Below are positions 11,270 to 39,997 of a stretch of 64,000 nucleotides of DNA, piece by piece (within the stretch, counting starts at the first letter, position 1; every line of letters begins with the position of its first letter). Under the pieces are notes generated by a model. The model was not told the origin of the DNA and made no database searches. It saw only the letters and a list, made by a program, of their open reading frames with translations. The stretch is from NCBI GenBank assembly GCA_948474755.1, contig CAOLHI010001044.1, forward strand, positions 248,001 through 312,000, read 5' to 3'. This DNA is from Ctenosaura bakeri. Lineage: Eukaryota; Chordata; Lepidosauria; Squamata; Iguanidae. The translations under genes and the position numbers were made by a program.

Positions 11270-12115
11270 CAAGTACTTGACATATAGGATCTTAAAGTTG
11301 CAATGGGCCACAAAGGTCATCTTGTCTAATGACCTCCTATGCAGGAATACACAGCTACAGCACTCCTGAAATATTCTCATACAATGTCTATTAAAAGACC
11401 TTCAAAGATGGGAATTACCCCCCTCCCCTAGTAGTCTATTCCACTATCAAACACTTCTTACAGCAAAGTTCTTCCTAATGTTTAGGTAGAATCTCTTGTA
11501 ATTGGAATCCATTGATTCATGTTCTAGTCTTTGGAGAAGAAGAAAACAAGTCAATTCCATCTTCTACATGAAAGCTCTTCAGATATTTAAAGGTGGCTAT
11601 GATGTCACCTTTATCTTCTCTTTTCAAAGTTAAGCATACCCGATTCCCTAAGTTGTTCTTCATAAGGCTTGGTTTCCAGACCTTTGATCATCTTGGTTCC
11701 TCTTTTCTGGACAAGTTCCAGCTTGTCAATATCTTTCTAGAACTGTGGTGTCCAGAATTGGACACAGTATTCCAGGTGAGGTCTGACTAAAGCAGAGCAG
11801 AGTGGCACTACTATTTCCCTTGTTCTGGACACACCTTTCGATGCAGCCTAGAAGTGCACTGGCATCTTTGGCTTCCACATCAAACTGTTTCATGTTTAGC
11901 TTATGGTCTACTATGACCCCAGATTCTTTTCACATGTACTGCTTTCAAGCCAGGTATCCACCAGCCTATATTTGTGCATTTCATTTTTCCTGCCTAGATG
12001 TATTACCCCACTTTTATCTCTGTTGAAATTCATTGTGTCGGTTTTGGCCCAGTTCTTCCATCTGCCAAGGTTATTATGACCTTGTCAGATCAGGATCAGA
12101 ATTCACAAGTGTATC
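11270..12115 (-). mobile_element. CR1-like LINE, UTR-region fragment
   Basis: This long stretch resembles the region of amniote CR1 that carries 'GTGTCCAGAATTGGACACAG' and 'TATTCCAGGTGAGGTCTGAC' on its reverse strand. Those blocks are visible near 11750. Short open frames inside it are not genes. No intact reverse transcriptase is seen. Confidence 0.65.
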
Positions 12116-13009
12116 CATCCATCTTCTCAGTATTAGTCTTCTAAACATTAATCTTCCATTAATGCCAGAGAAAGAGTGCAATGTGCAATGTCAGTGCCTT
12201 GTGTCTGTGCTGAATAGAATCTGAATTAGGCTTTCTGAAGCCTTCCTCTTTGTTAAATAGCCCATTTAAAAAAGTAGGAAGGGGAAGAAATGTTCCTTTT
12301 AAGGAACAGGTGGCAATGTGGTTTGACAAGGAGAACAAGGAATAGGAGACTGTTCTGTAATAATTATTCACATAGCTGCTGAAACCATTCATTTATACCT
12401 GATTTAATATCTTCAATATCATTTTCTCAGAGAGACAGGAGAACATCTTATCTATGTCATGACCTGAACAACTGGATGTAAGGGTATGTAGCTACAAGCA
12501 CTATTTGGTTATTTAAGGGAAGCTTGAATGAATTATATCTTTTATTCCAGTTACATTGGAGTATTTTAATAAAGTTTTATCTGCTGCAGTTATTCTAATA
12601 CTACTTATTGCTGTGGATTGCTATTGTTTTAATAACTTAGTCTTATATTCTTTAAACTTCATTTACTAAGCTGTACTGGGCAGGGAAAATTCTAAAAAGT
12701 GAGATTAAACTCAATTAAACAATAAATAAAATATTGATGAGGGCATTAACGTATAATTTTATTTTCATTCTTTAGATCATTTGTATCCTTTCTTCTCTTG
12801 TTAAAGATCATGTAAAGTAAAATTTTTGTTTTGTTTTTCTGGCAGACATTTGCAACACAGAGAAAAGATGTCCAGAATAATTAAATATAACATATTATTG
12901 TACATAATTCAACTGTCCTTTGATTTCCATGTTTCATAGCTGCAAAGTAACACATAACTTAATCAAATCAGAGATGAGAACCATACAGCCCTCCAAATAT
13001 TAGTCATTG
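12116..13009. other. Intergenic, no gene seen
   Basis: AT-rich DNA without supported coding regions or complete repeats. Part of it may be old LINE sequence. Confidence 0.4.
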
Positions 13010-13215
13010 TGTCATAGAATTGTAGTCGGAAGGGGTTTCGTGGTTCATCAAGTCCAACCCCTTGCTCAATAGTGGATCTCCAGCTAAGCATCCCCCAGCA
13101 GGTAGCTGTCCAGCTTCTTTCTGAAGACATCCAGGGATCCATTCACCTCTCTAGGCAATTAATTCTATTGCTGAACTGTTTTTACTGCCAAGAAGTTCCT
13201 TTTAATGTTCTAGAC
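13010..13215 (-). mobile_element. CR1 LINE 3' end
   Basis: Starts near the typical CR1 3' end motif (CATAGAATTGTAGTCGGAAG) and continues with 'CATCAAGTCCAACCCCTTGC', both read on the + strand. This is the usual reverse-strand view of a CR1 3' end. No coding part remains. Confidence 0.75.
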
Positions 13216-13420
13216 TGCAAATCTTAGCCAGCATAGTCCAAGATAAAGGGTGCTGGAAATTGTGCCCAATGACATCTGGAAGACCACATGGTTCCCATCT
13301 GCATCAAATGGCTACCACCATTCTATGTGTAGCTTATAACTGGGGAAAAATCACACTGCTAATTATACAACTACTTCCCTTAAAGCTGGCATGGGCAAAG
13401 AGCAGGTCTCCACACACTGC

Positions 13421-13613
13421 AGTTGTTGTGTGTCTTCAGGTTGTTTCCAACTTATGGTGACCCTTAGGTGAACTTATCACAGAGTTTCCTTGGGGCTGAG
13501 AGTATGTGATATTCCTAAGGTCACCCAGTGGGTTTCCATGGCCAAGCGAGGAATTGAACGCTGGTCTCTAGGGTTGTAGTCCAACACTCAAACCACCGTA
13601 CCACACTGCCTCT
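13421..13613 (-). mobile_element. Sauria-type SINE
   Basis: A complete reverse copy. The + strand begins GTTGTTGTGTGTCTTCAGG and ends ACCGTACCACACTGCCTC, the reverse of a tRNA-derived head. The middle has GGGGCTGAGAGTATGTGA and CCCAGTGGGTTTCCATGG. Confidence 0.85.
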
Positions 13614-13913
13614 ACTTAACTGTTAATTCCCATTGCCTTACCAGTGCAGGCCACAGTGAAGAATAATGGATGTTGCAATTCAACAACATATTGAAATTCA
13701 TTACAAAGGACAAATAACATAATAAAGCAGTTTAGAAATTCTCACTGGATACTGGAATGAGCAATCAAACAACAGTGCTGATGCTTTCAGAATGAAGAGA
13801 CTATGTATACTGATTTGTTCTGAACTGATATCTGCAAGTGGTGAATACAGCACAAGTTGTTTTTGCCCAAAACCAGATCTAGAAAGTCCTAAAATTGCTT
13901 GCTCATGAACGGA

Positions 13914-14116
13914 GGCCATTTCCGCACTAGATTGTTCTAGCGCTATTATTCCACTTGCAACATCCTATGGAATCCTGGGATTTGTAGTTTAGGGAGGGGC
14001 ATTTAGAATTCTCAGCCAGAGAGCTCTTTGGCCCTCAGTAAAGTACAAACTCCAGAATTCCACAGGACGTTGAAAGTGGAATAATAGCAGTATAACAATC
14101 GAGTGCGGAAGTAGCC
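13914..14116. mobile_element. Palindromic MITE family P1
   Basis: Begins GGCCATTTCCGCAC and ends GTGCGGAAGTAGCC as an inverted pair. Internal arms carry CAACATCCTATGGAATCC and the complementary segment near 14055. A complete copy of about 203 bases. Confidence 0.8.
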
Positions 14117-14884
14117 TGAGATTCTGTCCCTCCTAAAGCCTACAAGCTGCCCTAACGGGGGCATCCAAGAGCTGTGTCTGTTCCTCAGGAGAAGCCCCCA
14201 CGTATCTGAAACGGGGACCCATTTTTCTCCCTTACAAAAGCACCCCGGCCTGGACAAAGCCACTTCAAGCCGTTAGGAAATTTTCATTTCAACTCTTAGG
14301 TGGTGAGACATTAAAGCCACAGACCGCCCCCTGGACTATAACAGCTGTACAGAAGCTCCCCAGAGTCTGGAAAGGTTACTTTGGGAAACAACTTTTAGAG
14401 CCCACGCGGTGGTTGAGGAGATGCAGCCCAAAACACAAACCCACCCCACCGCCGCCTCGCTCCCGCTCCCAAGCTTCATGTTGGGAAAGGTCGGTGGCGC
14501 TCAACCGGACTCCCCCGCCCTTTCCACCCAAAAAGAGGGCTCCTCCCCCCTCCGTAGACGCCCTCTGAGGCCGCCCAAGTGACGAAGCAGGCCGAGTCGG
14601 CCAAGCTTTTGCCCGGCCTTCTGTCACGTGTGTTCTCCGCTCTGACGAGCCTCTCAGAACCCGCCCCGTCCCCTCTTGCGCCTTCCGTCGCCACTTAAAC
14701 GCGCGCCCGGCCGAAAGCTGGAATAACATATTTGAACATGTGAAGGGTACTTTTTTTGGGGGGGGGGCGGCGCCTCAGTCGTCCAGGCGTGGGGAGGCTT
14801 TGTGGGCTCCCCGCTGAACTTCTTACCGTTGTGAAAGGAAGCGCCTCAGCCGGCAGGGGCGCCCGCCTTGGAGAGCGCGCCGCC

Positions 14885-14893
14885 TTTCGCGCC
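14885..14893 (+). promoter_or_regulatory. E2F-type site in the CpG island
   Basis: TTTCGCGCC fits the E2F consensus TTTSSCGC. CDC7 is a known growth-regulated gene of the G1/S period, so an E2F site in its promoter is plausible. Binding is not shown. Confidence 0.5.
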
Positions 14894-14989
14894 ACTGAGG
14901 CGAGCGGGCGCGTCGGGGGAGGCGCTTTTTTTAAAAGAAAAGAGAGCCGGAAAAGCCCTCGGCCGCTGAAAAAGTAACTGGGGAAGCGA

Positions 14990-15135
14990 GTAAGTAGGCA
15001 AACAAGTGAGCTGGATTGTTTCTCTGCTACCACAAGAAAAAACCATAATAGCTCTCCCGCGCTCTGGCGGGACGCGGGTCTGGTGGCGGCGACCCGAAGC
15101 TCCCTGGCTGGGGCCTCGTCCTCGCCCGGGTAAGG
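14990..15135 (+). other. CDC7: Candidate non-coding exon 1 donors
   Basis: Two good splice donors lie in the CpG island: GTAAGT at 14990 and GTAAGG at 15130. Either could end the non-coding first exon that joins the acceptor before 16282. The sequence does not decide between them. Confidence 0.4.
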
Positions 15136-15619
15136 CCTGTGCCCCCCTTTTCCAGCTTTCTGCTGCCCCAGAAATCTAAATATATCAATGCTGAGAGCTT
15201 CGTGGCCCCCCTAATCAAAGCTTTTCATCGTTGTGTCCTGCGCTTTCTGTTAGCCAACGTTTTGCCATATCCATCAACTCCTGTAACTTCTTGTAATAGT
15301 TTTCTATAGTGGTTTCTGTACTGCTGAAGTGAAATGGTGAAGTGAAATCTCCCTGGGCTTAGAACGACTTGCTAATATTTGAGATAAGGCTTATGATACA
15401 AACCCCCTGACATTCATTTGTATAGGTCTGCATGCAACTTCTGTTTCCAGATTTCTTTTGTCCTGTACCTCCATGCTTCTTAACCTATCTGATGGGGGGA
15501 AGCAGCAGGTTTCCCCACCCCCCCCCCAGAGTAACAGGTATTGACACTATATTGGGCCCATTGATTACAATTATTTCCTTCTCACTTGGAAGCTCTCCAG
15601 GTACTGGCAGAATATGTAT

Positions 15620-16101
15620 TGAAGCAGGGACCCCATATATAATTATAAAATATGGTTAAGTCTATAGAATGTTTGGGAAAGATTCTCCTGGAAAACATCT
15701 GTTCTAATGCCTCGATATGCTCATAATTATAACAGAAGAATTAACAGAAATAGAGAAGCAGTTGGAAGAAGCTGCTCAGGAGTAGGTGAAATGTCAAGGT
15801 GCAGAATGCTAGCTGTGTCAGAAGCAGATAAGCACAGTTCCTGTATTATTAAGAAGAAGGGTCAGTGGAATCTGGAATATCAACAAAGGGAAGAGAAATG
15901 TGCTGTGTTGCGAGATTCAAAGGGGGGCGGATTTGGGCGGACTGAGAGAAATGAAACTTATATGCTGTGTCTATAAAATAACTGTGTAACCGTACTTCAG
16001 GGCTCTTGGTTTTTCTGGGGTGACCCAGCCTGAGCCCGCGTGTTAAATAAACTTTACTCTTTTTCCAACTCTGTGGTCTCCTATCTCTGAAGTCTGCAAC
16101 A
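15620..16101 (+). mobile_element. Solo LTR of an endogenous retrovirus-like element
   Basis: The element is 482 bases long, begins TGAAGCAG and ends CTGCAACA, which are imperfect inverted ends. It is flanked on both sides by the 4-base duplication GTAT (15616-15619 and 16102-16105). A TATA-like TATAAAATAA lies near 15972 and an AATAAA near 16046, in the order expected for U3, R and U5. There are no viral genes. It lies in CDC7 intron 1, in the same orientation as the gene, 180 bases before exon 2. The boundaries are inferred from the short duplication and could be off. Confidence 0.65.
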
Positions 16102-16292
16102 GTATTGCCCTGCAGTTCTAGTCCACCACTGCTGTATATCACTGCCTTGTCTGATTTAGCTTTGTACAGTGTGCTAAAGAGGAGGAACAGATTTCTTTGA
16201 ATGTGTTTAGCCCTGGAAAAGTTGTGTGTATATCTAGAAGTGACCTTGTCGCTGATTCTGACCCTCAGTGTTTGTTTTCAGTTAGTATTGTG

Positions 16293-34170
<17,878 letters not shown>

Positions 34171-34845
34171 AAAGATACTTGATTCTATGTAAATACTAGA
34201 AGTGGAATTCACGTTTTACATATCTTTAGATGAAATCAAAATCATGACAGGGACACTGCATGCACTTATGTGGCTTCACAGCAGCATCCATCTTGCCGTA
34301 AATAAATAATTACATGTAGTTCTGTTTGAGACAATTTTTTTATATTGGTCTATTTGACCAATATTTAATGATCTTGAATTTAATTGCATCATTTGAGGGT
34401 TCATCTGCAAGTGTAGTGAACCACCACTGCTGGACTTTTTGTACCTTAGAATGGTGCCACAGCTGTCTCTTAACATAGCCAGGAACAGTATTGGTACTGG
34501 ACTCATTTCTGCCATGTTTCTTGACTCCTAAAAATATAGCTGCCTTTTACATCCCAGCTCACTCTGCAAATGCTGCCATAGATGGATAGGAAGGGTGCTA
34601 TGTGTAAACCAGTAAGAAATTGTAAGAGAGGTGAAATTCACATTTGTGTGTGCATTTCCAGCCCAGTATTTTAGAAAGATAGGTTGTACTTTGTTTGAAA
34701 GATCTGTAAGTGCCGGTACATAGAGAAGAAACAGATCTGGAAAGTTTTGATAGCAGATAGCAGGAGCTTCTGAAGGCAGCCTGCTTAAAAGTGCATTCAT
34801 TTTCAGTGTGATGTGAAGTAAGTGCAAACACCGCTAATATACATG

Positions 34846-34885
<40 letters not shown>

Positions 34886-35300
34886 GAATGAATACACGCA
34901 TGTAAAGAATCAGTTTTTCCCACCTAAGTTGTTAATTCATGGAGCTATCAAGATTGATGTAATTTTAATTGCTATTAAAATCAATAAAATTTTGGAGCAT
35001 TCCATAAAGTTCCATAAAGTTTTGCTTCTTGAGAATTATTGCAGATAAAAAAAATATTGATAGTGTATTCTTGGAATCCTTTCCCTTAGGGAATGTAACA
35101 TCTTTCCCCACACAGTTCCATAAATACCTGGGATGTGTACTATTTCTGTGTGTTGTATGCAGTCAGTAGTTTCTCATGTATTGTTGGTGCTTTTCATCTA
35201 CTAGTTTACTGATTTGTATATAACCTGTTTGGAAGAAAAGTTGTTAAAAAGTTTGGATGATTTTACTGGAATGTCCAAAATAAAACTTCACAGAAGTAAA
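34171..35300 (+). other. CDC7: CDC7 3' UTR (probable extent)
   Basis: AATAAA signals occur at 34301, 34983 and 35279. The last gives a UTR of about 1.1 kb, close to that of the mammalian gene, and I favour it. Shorter forms are possible. Confidence 0.6.
34846..34883 (+). repeat. (TG)n(GA)n microsatellite
   Basis: TG repeat followed directly by GA repeat, within the probable 3' UTR of CDC7. Confidence 0.95.
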
Positions 35301-36017
35301 AAAATTATTCAATAGCACAGATAAATATTGATAGGAAAGGATTTCTTCAAAACAACAAAAGAGTTAGACACATTCACTGTATTAACACTGTAACCAAAAG
35401 TTGACAAAGCTATTAAAGTTAGAATAAGTTTCACAAGGAAGTAAGAATTCAAGCTTCAGTGTTAGGTGTATTTAGTTTTTACTTCAGAAGAAACATATAT
35501 AGGCTAGGAATGCATATTAATCAGTCATCCAGGTTCTTTCATAATAAGCAAGGTCACATAGGATAGAGATTGCTGTGTTGGAATATATCTCTGACATCCA
35601 CATGCAACATGCATATTTTGAGTGGTGTGAAGCACTGACTATGTTGTTATTGCACTCTGAAAGAAGGCATGGGCATATGCCCAATTTCTTTCATTGTTAA
35701 AGGCTACTTTTGCAAAACATCTATTAAGTTAAAACTGCAGCTGTAAATTTATAATGTGCTTCTTGTAAACTGTAAAATCTTTATGTACACAGATACTGAT
35801 AAGGATCATTTTATAGTGGTTTCTCTATTCTCAGTTACGCAATTACTTGTGATTTTCCAAATCTTTGTTTTCTTAGTTGCTGATAAAACAAGTTCAGAAT
35901 AAATAGACTAAATCATTAAGCTGCTCCCAGCTGTCAGTTATGAACATGATTCATCAATACTGGCTCCTTTTGTCATCTGAAGTTAGATATATCTGTCTCA
36001 GACCAAGCTGTTACATC
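35301..36017. other. Intergenic, no gene seen
   Basis: AT-rich DNA after the likely end of CDC7. No exon, RNA gene or complete repeat recognised. A later AATAAA at 35898 could serve a longer transcript. Confidence 0.4.
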
Positions 36018-36025
36018 ACCTAAGG

Positions 36026-36370
36026 CAATGGTACTTAACCGGTAGTCTGTGACCACCAGGAAAGGAGATGCACTGTCCTGGGTGTGTGTGTGTGTCTATG
36101 AAAGCTTAAAGAAATGTTAAGAGCTTTTACAGTTGAAACAGGAAAAAAGAAGGAAGGAAAAGAAGACAAATTTGTATAGAAACACTCCAATAAGAATATA
36201 ATAGGAGTGTGTGCATTTACTTATTTCTCCTTTGTCTCCAAATCTGAAGACTTGAGAAACTTAAAATAAATATCTGAGGCACTTTAAATCTTTAGTTTAC
36301 TTTTGATGGTCCGTAGCAACAGAAGATATTTAAAGGGGGTCTATGGGAAAGGAAAGGTTAAGAACTGCTG
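36026..36370. mobile_element. Non-autonomous hAT element
   Basis: Begins CAATGGTACTTAACC and ends GGTTAAGAACTGCTG, inverted ends of the Charlie type. It is flanked by 8-base near-duplicates, ACCTAAGG at 36018-36025 and ACATAAGG at 36371-36378. 345 bases, no transposase. Confidence 0.8.
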
Positions 36371-36691
36371 ACATAAGGGATTCCTCCTCAAATTAGTTGA
36401 TACGAATTATACTCCGATACCTGTTTTGTCTAGAGCCCTTGTCAGGTACTCTTTTTTCCAATCTGAATCTAAAAAGAAAGGAGTACCTAGCTCTCCCCAC
36501 CCCAGTTACTCTTGTCATATGGAAAGGAGCAAGTGCTGACAGAAATTCCTATTTATGTTGGGATTCTTGTATGGAAAAATCATACAGTTTTTGCTCACAT
36601 GCAAACAGGAGCTTATTTTCATCCTAGTTGTGAGTAAATAAAGCAAGGAGAAAGTGGATTGGAGCTAGGCACTCCTTCACATGTTGACTTA

Positions 36692-36892
36692 GTCCATTTC
36701 CACACTAGACTGTTATAGTGCTGTTATTCCACTTTCAACACTATGGAATCCTGGAGTTTGCAGTTTAGGGAGGGGGCTCAAAGGGCCTAAAGCAGGGCCT
36801 TTGAGGACCCTCTATAAACTGCAAACTCCAGGATTCCATAGGATGTTGAAAGTGGAATAATAGCACTATAACAATTTGGTGTGCAAATGTCC
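36692..36892. mobile_element. Palindromic MITE family P1
   Basis: Begins GTCCATTTCCACAC and ends with the inverted GTGTGCAAATGTCC. Long arms share ACTTTCAACA and TTGAAAGTGGAATAATAG. About 200 bases. Confidence 0.8.
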
Positions 36893-37384
36893 CTAAACAG
36901 GATGACCAACTCCCTAATAAAGCTGAGGGGTATGTCCTATTGAATCTAGTGCAATTTACTTCTGAGTTGCCTTTTGGGGAACAGATTCCTTAGTTATATA
37001 AATACCTGCTTGTATAATTTTAACATTTGTAACAATCTATATGTTCAGAAATAAATAATTGGAAGTAACTGCAGATGAAAAGCAGCTCTTAATAGAATAA
37101 TACTTGAATAAAATCTTTGGAAGAATGAAGTGATGGCAATTGTTTTTACTACTTTTGGCATCAACTGTTAGAGATAAATGTTTGCAGATGTCAGAATATT
37201 GATTGCAGAAAATCTTGAAACCCACAAAACCCTGGGGCCCAAGTCCTAGTAATTTCTGCTGTTTATGTAATTTCAGCGCAACACGTCACTGAGAAGTTAT
37301 TTATCTAAAGAAAACTTGCCAAGTTTGGCAGCCAGAGCATTCTGCCAGTGCTTATACAGTGTTCTCGCATGCTGTCTTATGCTT

Positions 37385-37580
37385 CCTACATTATTAGCAC
37401 CTAAAGCAGGGTCAGCTCTGGTTAGTATTTGGGTGAGAGACAGGGAATGAATACCAGCTGGTGTACTGCAGAGGAAGGAACTGGCAAAACCATCTCTTAG
37501 TATTTGGTGCCTAAGAAAACCGTATGAAATTCCTGGGTCGCCATAAATTGACAGGTGACTTGAAGACACATACACACAAA
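37385..37580 (+). mobile_element. 5S-rRNA-derived SINE
   Basis: The head is 5S-like (AAAGCAGGGTCAGCTCTGG, TTAGTATTTGGGTGAGAGAC), with a shortened start. The tail GACTTGAAGACACATACAC matches the 28192 copy. Confidence 0.75.
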
Positions 37581-37959
37581 ACACAAATATATATTTTCCA
37601 CAATAAGGCCTCAGAACTGAGTTATGAGTTTTGTTGTGGGGGGGTGGATAGATTGTTTTTTTAGCTATATTTACATTTAGCTACATGTTCAACTGACTGA
37701 ATATCTAGAAAACAAGTATTTAATATTTTTATAACACTACCTCTGGGCTACTTCTGGATGTGAATGGAGGCTTAATCCAGACAAATCAGAAATGCCGCTG
37801 GTCAGTAGGAAAACCAACCTGGGATTGGGATTACAGCCAGTTCCGGATGGGGTTGCTCTCTCTGAATGACCAGGTTCATAGTTTGGGGTGGGGGTGGGGG
37901 TGGTTCTTGGACCCAGCGCTGCTGTGGGAAAGGTTGCTGCAGTGGCTAGGAGAGCCTTT

Positions 37960-39075
37960 GTCTAGCTTCAGCTGTTGTGCCACCTGCACCCTTTTGGAGG
38001 GAAAGCAAATCTGGCCACAGTAGCTCATGCCTTAGTTACCTCTCAGTTAGATTACTGTAATACACTCTACATGGGGCTGCCCTTGAAAAGTACAGCCAGC
38101 CCTTCACATTTGCAGGTTCCACTTTTGCTGATTTGATTATGCACAAAGTATTTACTTTCACCTCTGCTGTCTCCCTATGCCATTTTTAAGAGGGACTACA
38201 AGCCTCTTGAGACTGAGAAATTGCAAAGGAGGCTTGTAAGTCCCTGTTAAAAATGATGTGGGGCAGCAGTGAGGGTGGCAGTAAGCCCCACCACCCACCC
38301 ACTTCTGCCTTGTGAAGGAACCCCGATGCCTCAAAGGAATCAACAGTGTGTTTTTGTGTGTTAAATATGGTTTGGGAGGGCCTAGAGTTATTCACATTTT
38401 TTCACTTTCATGGGGGTCCTGTGCCCCTAACCCTAGCAAATGTGGAGGGAGGACTGTATTCAAAAGCTGCAGCTAGTGCAAAATGTAGTATCCAGACTTC
38501 TATCGGGTATGCATTTTAGAGAACATACTAACACCAGTCCTGCAAGAACTGCACTGACTTCCAATTTGCTTCTGAGCCCAATTCAAGTGTTGGTATTGAT
38601 TTACAAAGCCCTAAATGACTTGGAGTCACAATATCTGAAAGACTGCCTCTTCCCATAATAAGCTTCCCAGACATTTGAGATTTTCAGAGGAGGCCCTGTT
38701 GAACGGCCCAACACCTTGTGAAGTTAAGTTGGTGGACACATGTAACAGGGCTTTCTCTGTAGCAGCAGCACCTGGACCGGAACTCTCTGCTCAATGCAGT
38801 TAGGTTGGCCCCACCTCTTAAGCTTCTGGTGGGCAGCCAGAACAGTGCTATTCCACATGGCATTTCATATTTCAAATTGCTGTTTTAACTGTTTCAAAAT
38901 GATTCTAGGATTGTTTTCAGACTGCTTTTAGGAGTTTTTAAAGAGTTCATTTGCTTTAAATTTTTTAAAAAACTTTATATTGTTTTATTTGTTTTTTATT
39001 TTTTCATTTCCTCAGGAGCCTTGTAGGTTGAAAGTGTATACAGAAATACTTTAAATTAAAAAAAAATACTTTGAG
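37960..39075 (+). mobile_element. L2-like LINE 3' part, split by a Tigger-like element
   Basis: The left piece (about 37960-38090) reads through LVTSQLDYCNTLYMGLPLK with frame errors. The right piece (from 38457) continues KLQLVQNVVSRLLSGMHFRE and later LIYKALNDLESQYLKDCL. Together they follow the C-terminal reverse-transcriptase order of L2-group LINEs. A 3' UTR ends near 39075 in an A-rich tail. The split is filled by 38093-38456. Confidence 0.75.
38093..38456. mobile_element. Tigger-like MITE inserted in the LINE
   Basis: Begins CAGCCAGCCCTTCACATTTG and ends AAATGTGGAGGGAGGACTG. TA duplicates are present on both sides (38091-38092 and 38457-38458). 364 bases, no transposase. Confidence 0.85.
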
Positions 39076-39089
39076 TGTGGCAGTCTCTC

Positions 39090-39992
39090 TGTTACCGCAG
39101 TTTCTAGCCTGGACTTGAGGGATACTAGACATCACTTTGATATCAATAAATTGGCCTTCTTTACCTATTCCTCTCCACGTGCTGCAAGGTCCCCGAGACA
39201 ATCTAGCAGATAGGCACGGCCGCTAATCGCTGTAATATTCCAAATGATACAGGCAGGCCAGAAATAGCCGTCCCGCCACTTCAGGAGACCTCAAAGGCAA
39301 GTACTCTATTATGTACGCACGCTACTTACAAAGAACTCCCTGCCCTGAGCAGGCAGCTTGATTAGACGAATCCTCATCTGTCAAGCACTCTGTGTTTGCA
39401 TACTGTCTACTCTATTGATAATTCGGACTTAACTCAATCATGCTAAATTCTGATCTTTCGGAGGCTTTGTCTCCAGTCCAAAACTCACTGTTTTCCCCAA
39501 GTACGGACTAGCCTACGGCCACATTTTCCCCTATAAGAACCCCTGACTTTGAGAGCTTCCTCGGGTCACTCTAGACTTCCACCTTGCTGCTGCTTTGCTT
39601 GGAAAGCCTTCCCCTCAGTCCCACATACTGAGAAACTTCATCTCTACGAACTTCTGCTTCAGACTTCCCGGGTTTCAGGACAGGTGTAGTATTACCCAAA
39701 CCAACAACTCCTCTAAAAATCCCTTTATCCCACTCCAATCTTTATTTCCATAGTTATCTGTATGAGTGAGCTGCATACACTGTTTGATTGTATTTTAATA
39801 AAGACAACAATTATTATATTCACTTCTGTCTGCCCCTTGACTTGGCCTGACCCCATAGACATTGGGTGAAAGATCTCACTCCATTGCCCTGCCTTGTATT
39901 GCTAGCTTGTGCTCTTTGCTAATTTCCCCAACTTGTATAATTTGGAGTGCACTTAGATGTCCCTCACGGGACCCCCAGAAATCAGGGTAACA
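39090..39992 (+). mobile_element. Solo LTR, 903 bases, with 5-base duplication
   Basis: Begins TGTTACC and ends GGTAACA, perfect 7-base inverted ends. It is flanked by CTCTC at 39085-39089 and 39993-39997. A TATA-like CCTATAAGAACC lies near 39532 and AATAAA near 39799. There is no internal coding region. Five-base duplications occur with several LTR groups, including Ty3/gypsy and some retroviruses, so the class is open. A partial antisense relative is at 16610-17127. Confidence 0.85.
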
Positions 39993-39997
39993 CTCTC

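Larger units (their letters stand above)
14420..15160. promoter_or_regulatory. CDC7: CpG island, probable CDC7 promoter
   Basis: This is the only long G+C-rich and CpG-rich stretch in the window, and it lies about 1.1 kb upstream of the first coding exon of CDC7. It contains GC-box-like runs (CCGCCCCGTCCCC near 14660), a CACGTG E-box at 14625-14630 and an E2F-type site at 14885-14893. No TATA box is evident, as is common for cell-cycle genes with CpG-island promoters. The start site cannot be placed from sequence alone. Open frames here on both strands are effects of base composition. Confidence 0.75.

Noticed and set aside
14376..15218. Several frames on both strands of the CpG island
   Set aside because: Few stops are expected in CpG-rich DNA; the frames contradict each other and resemble no known protein.
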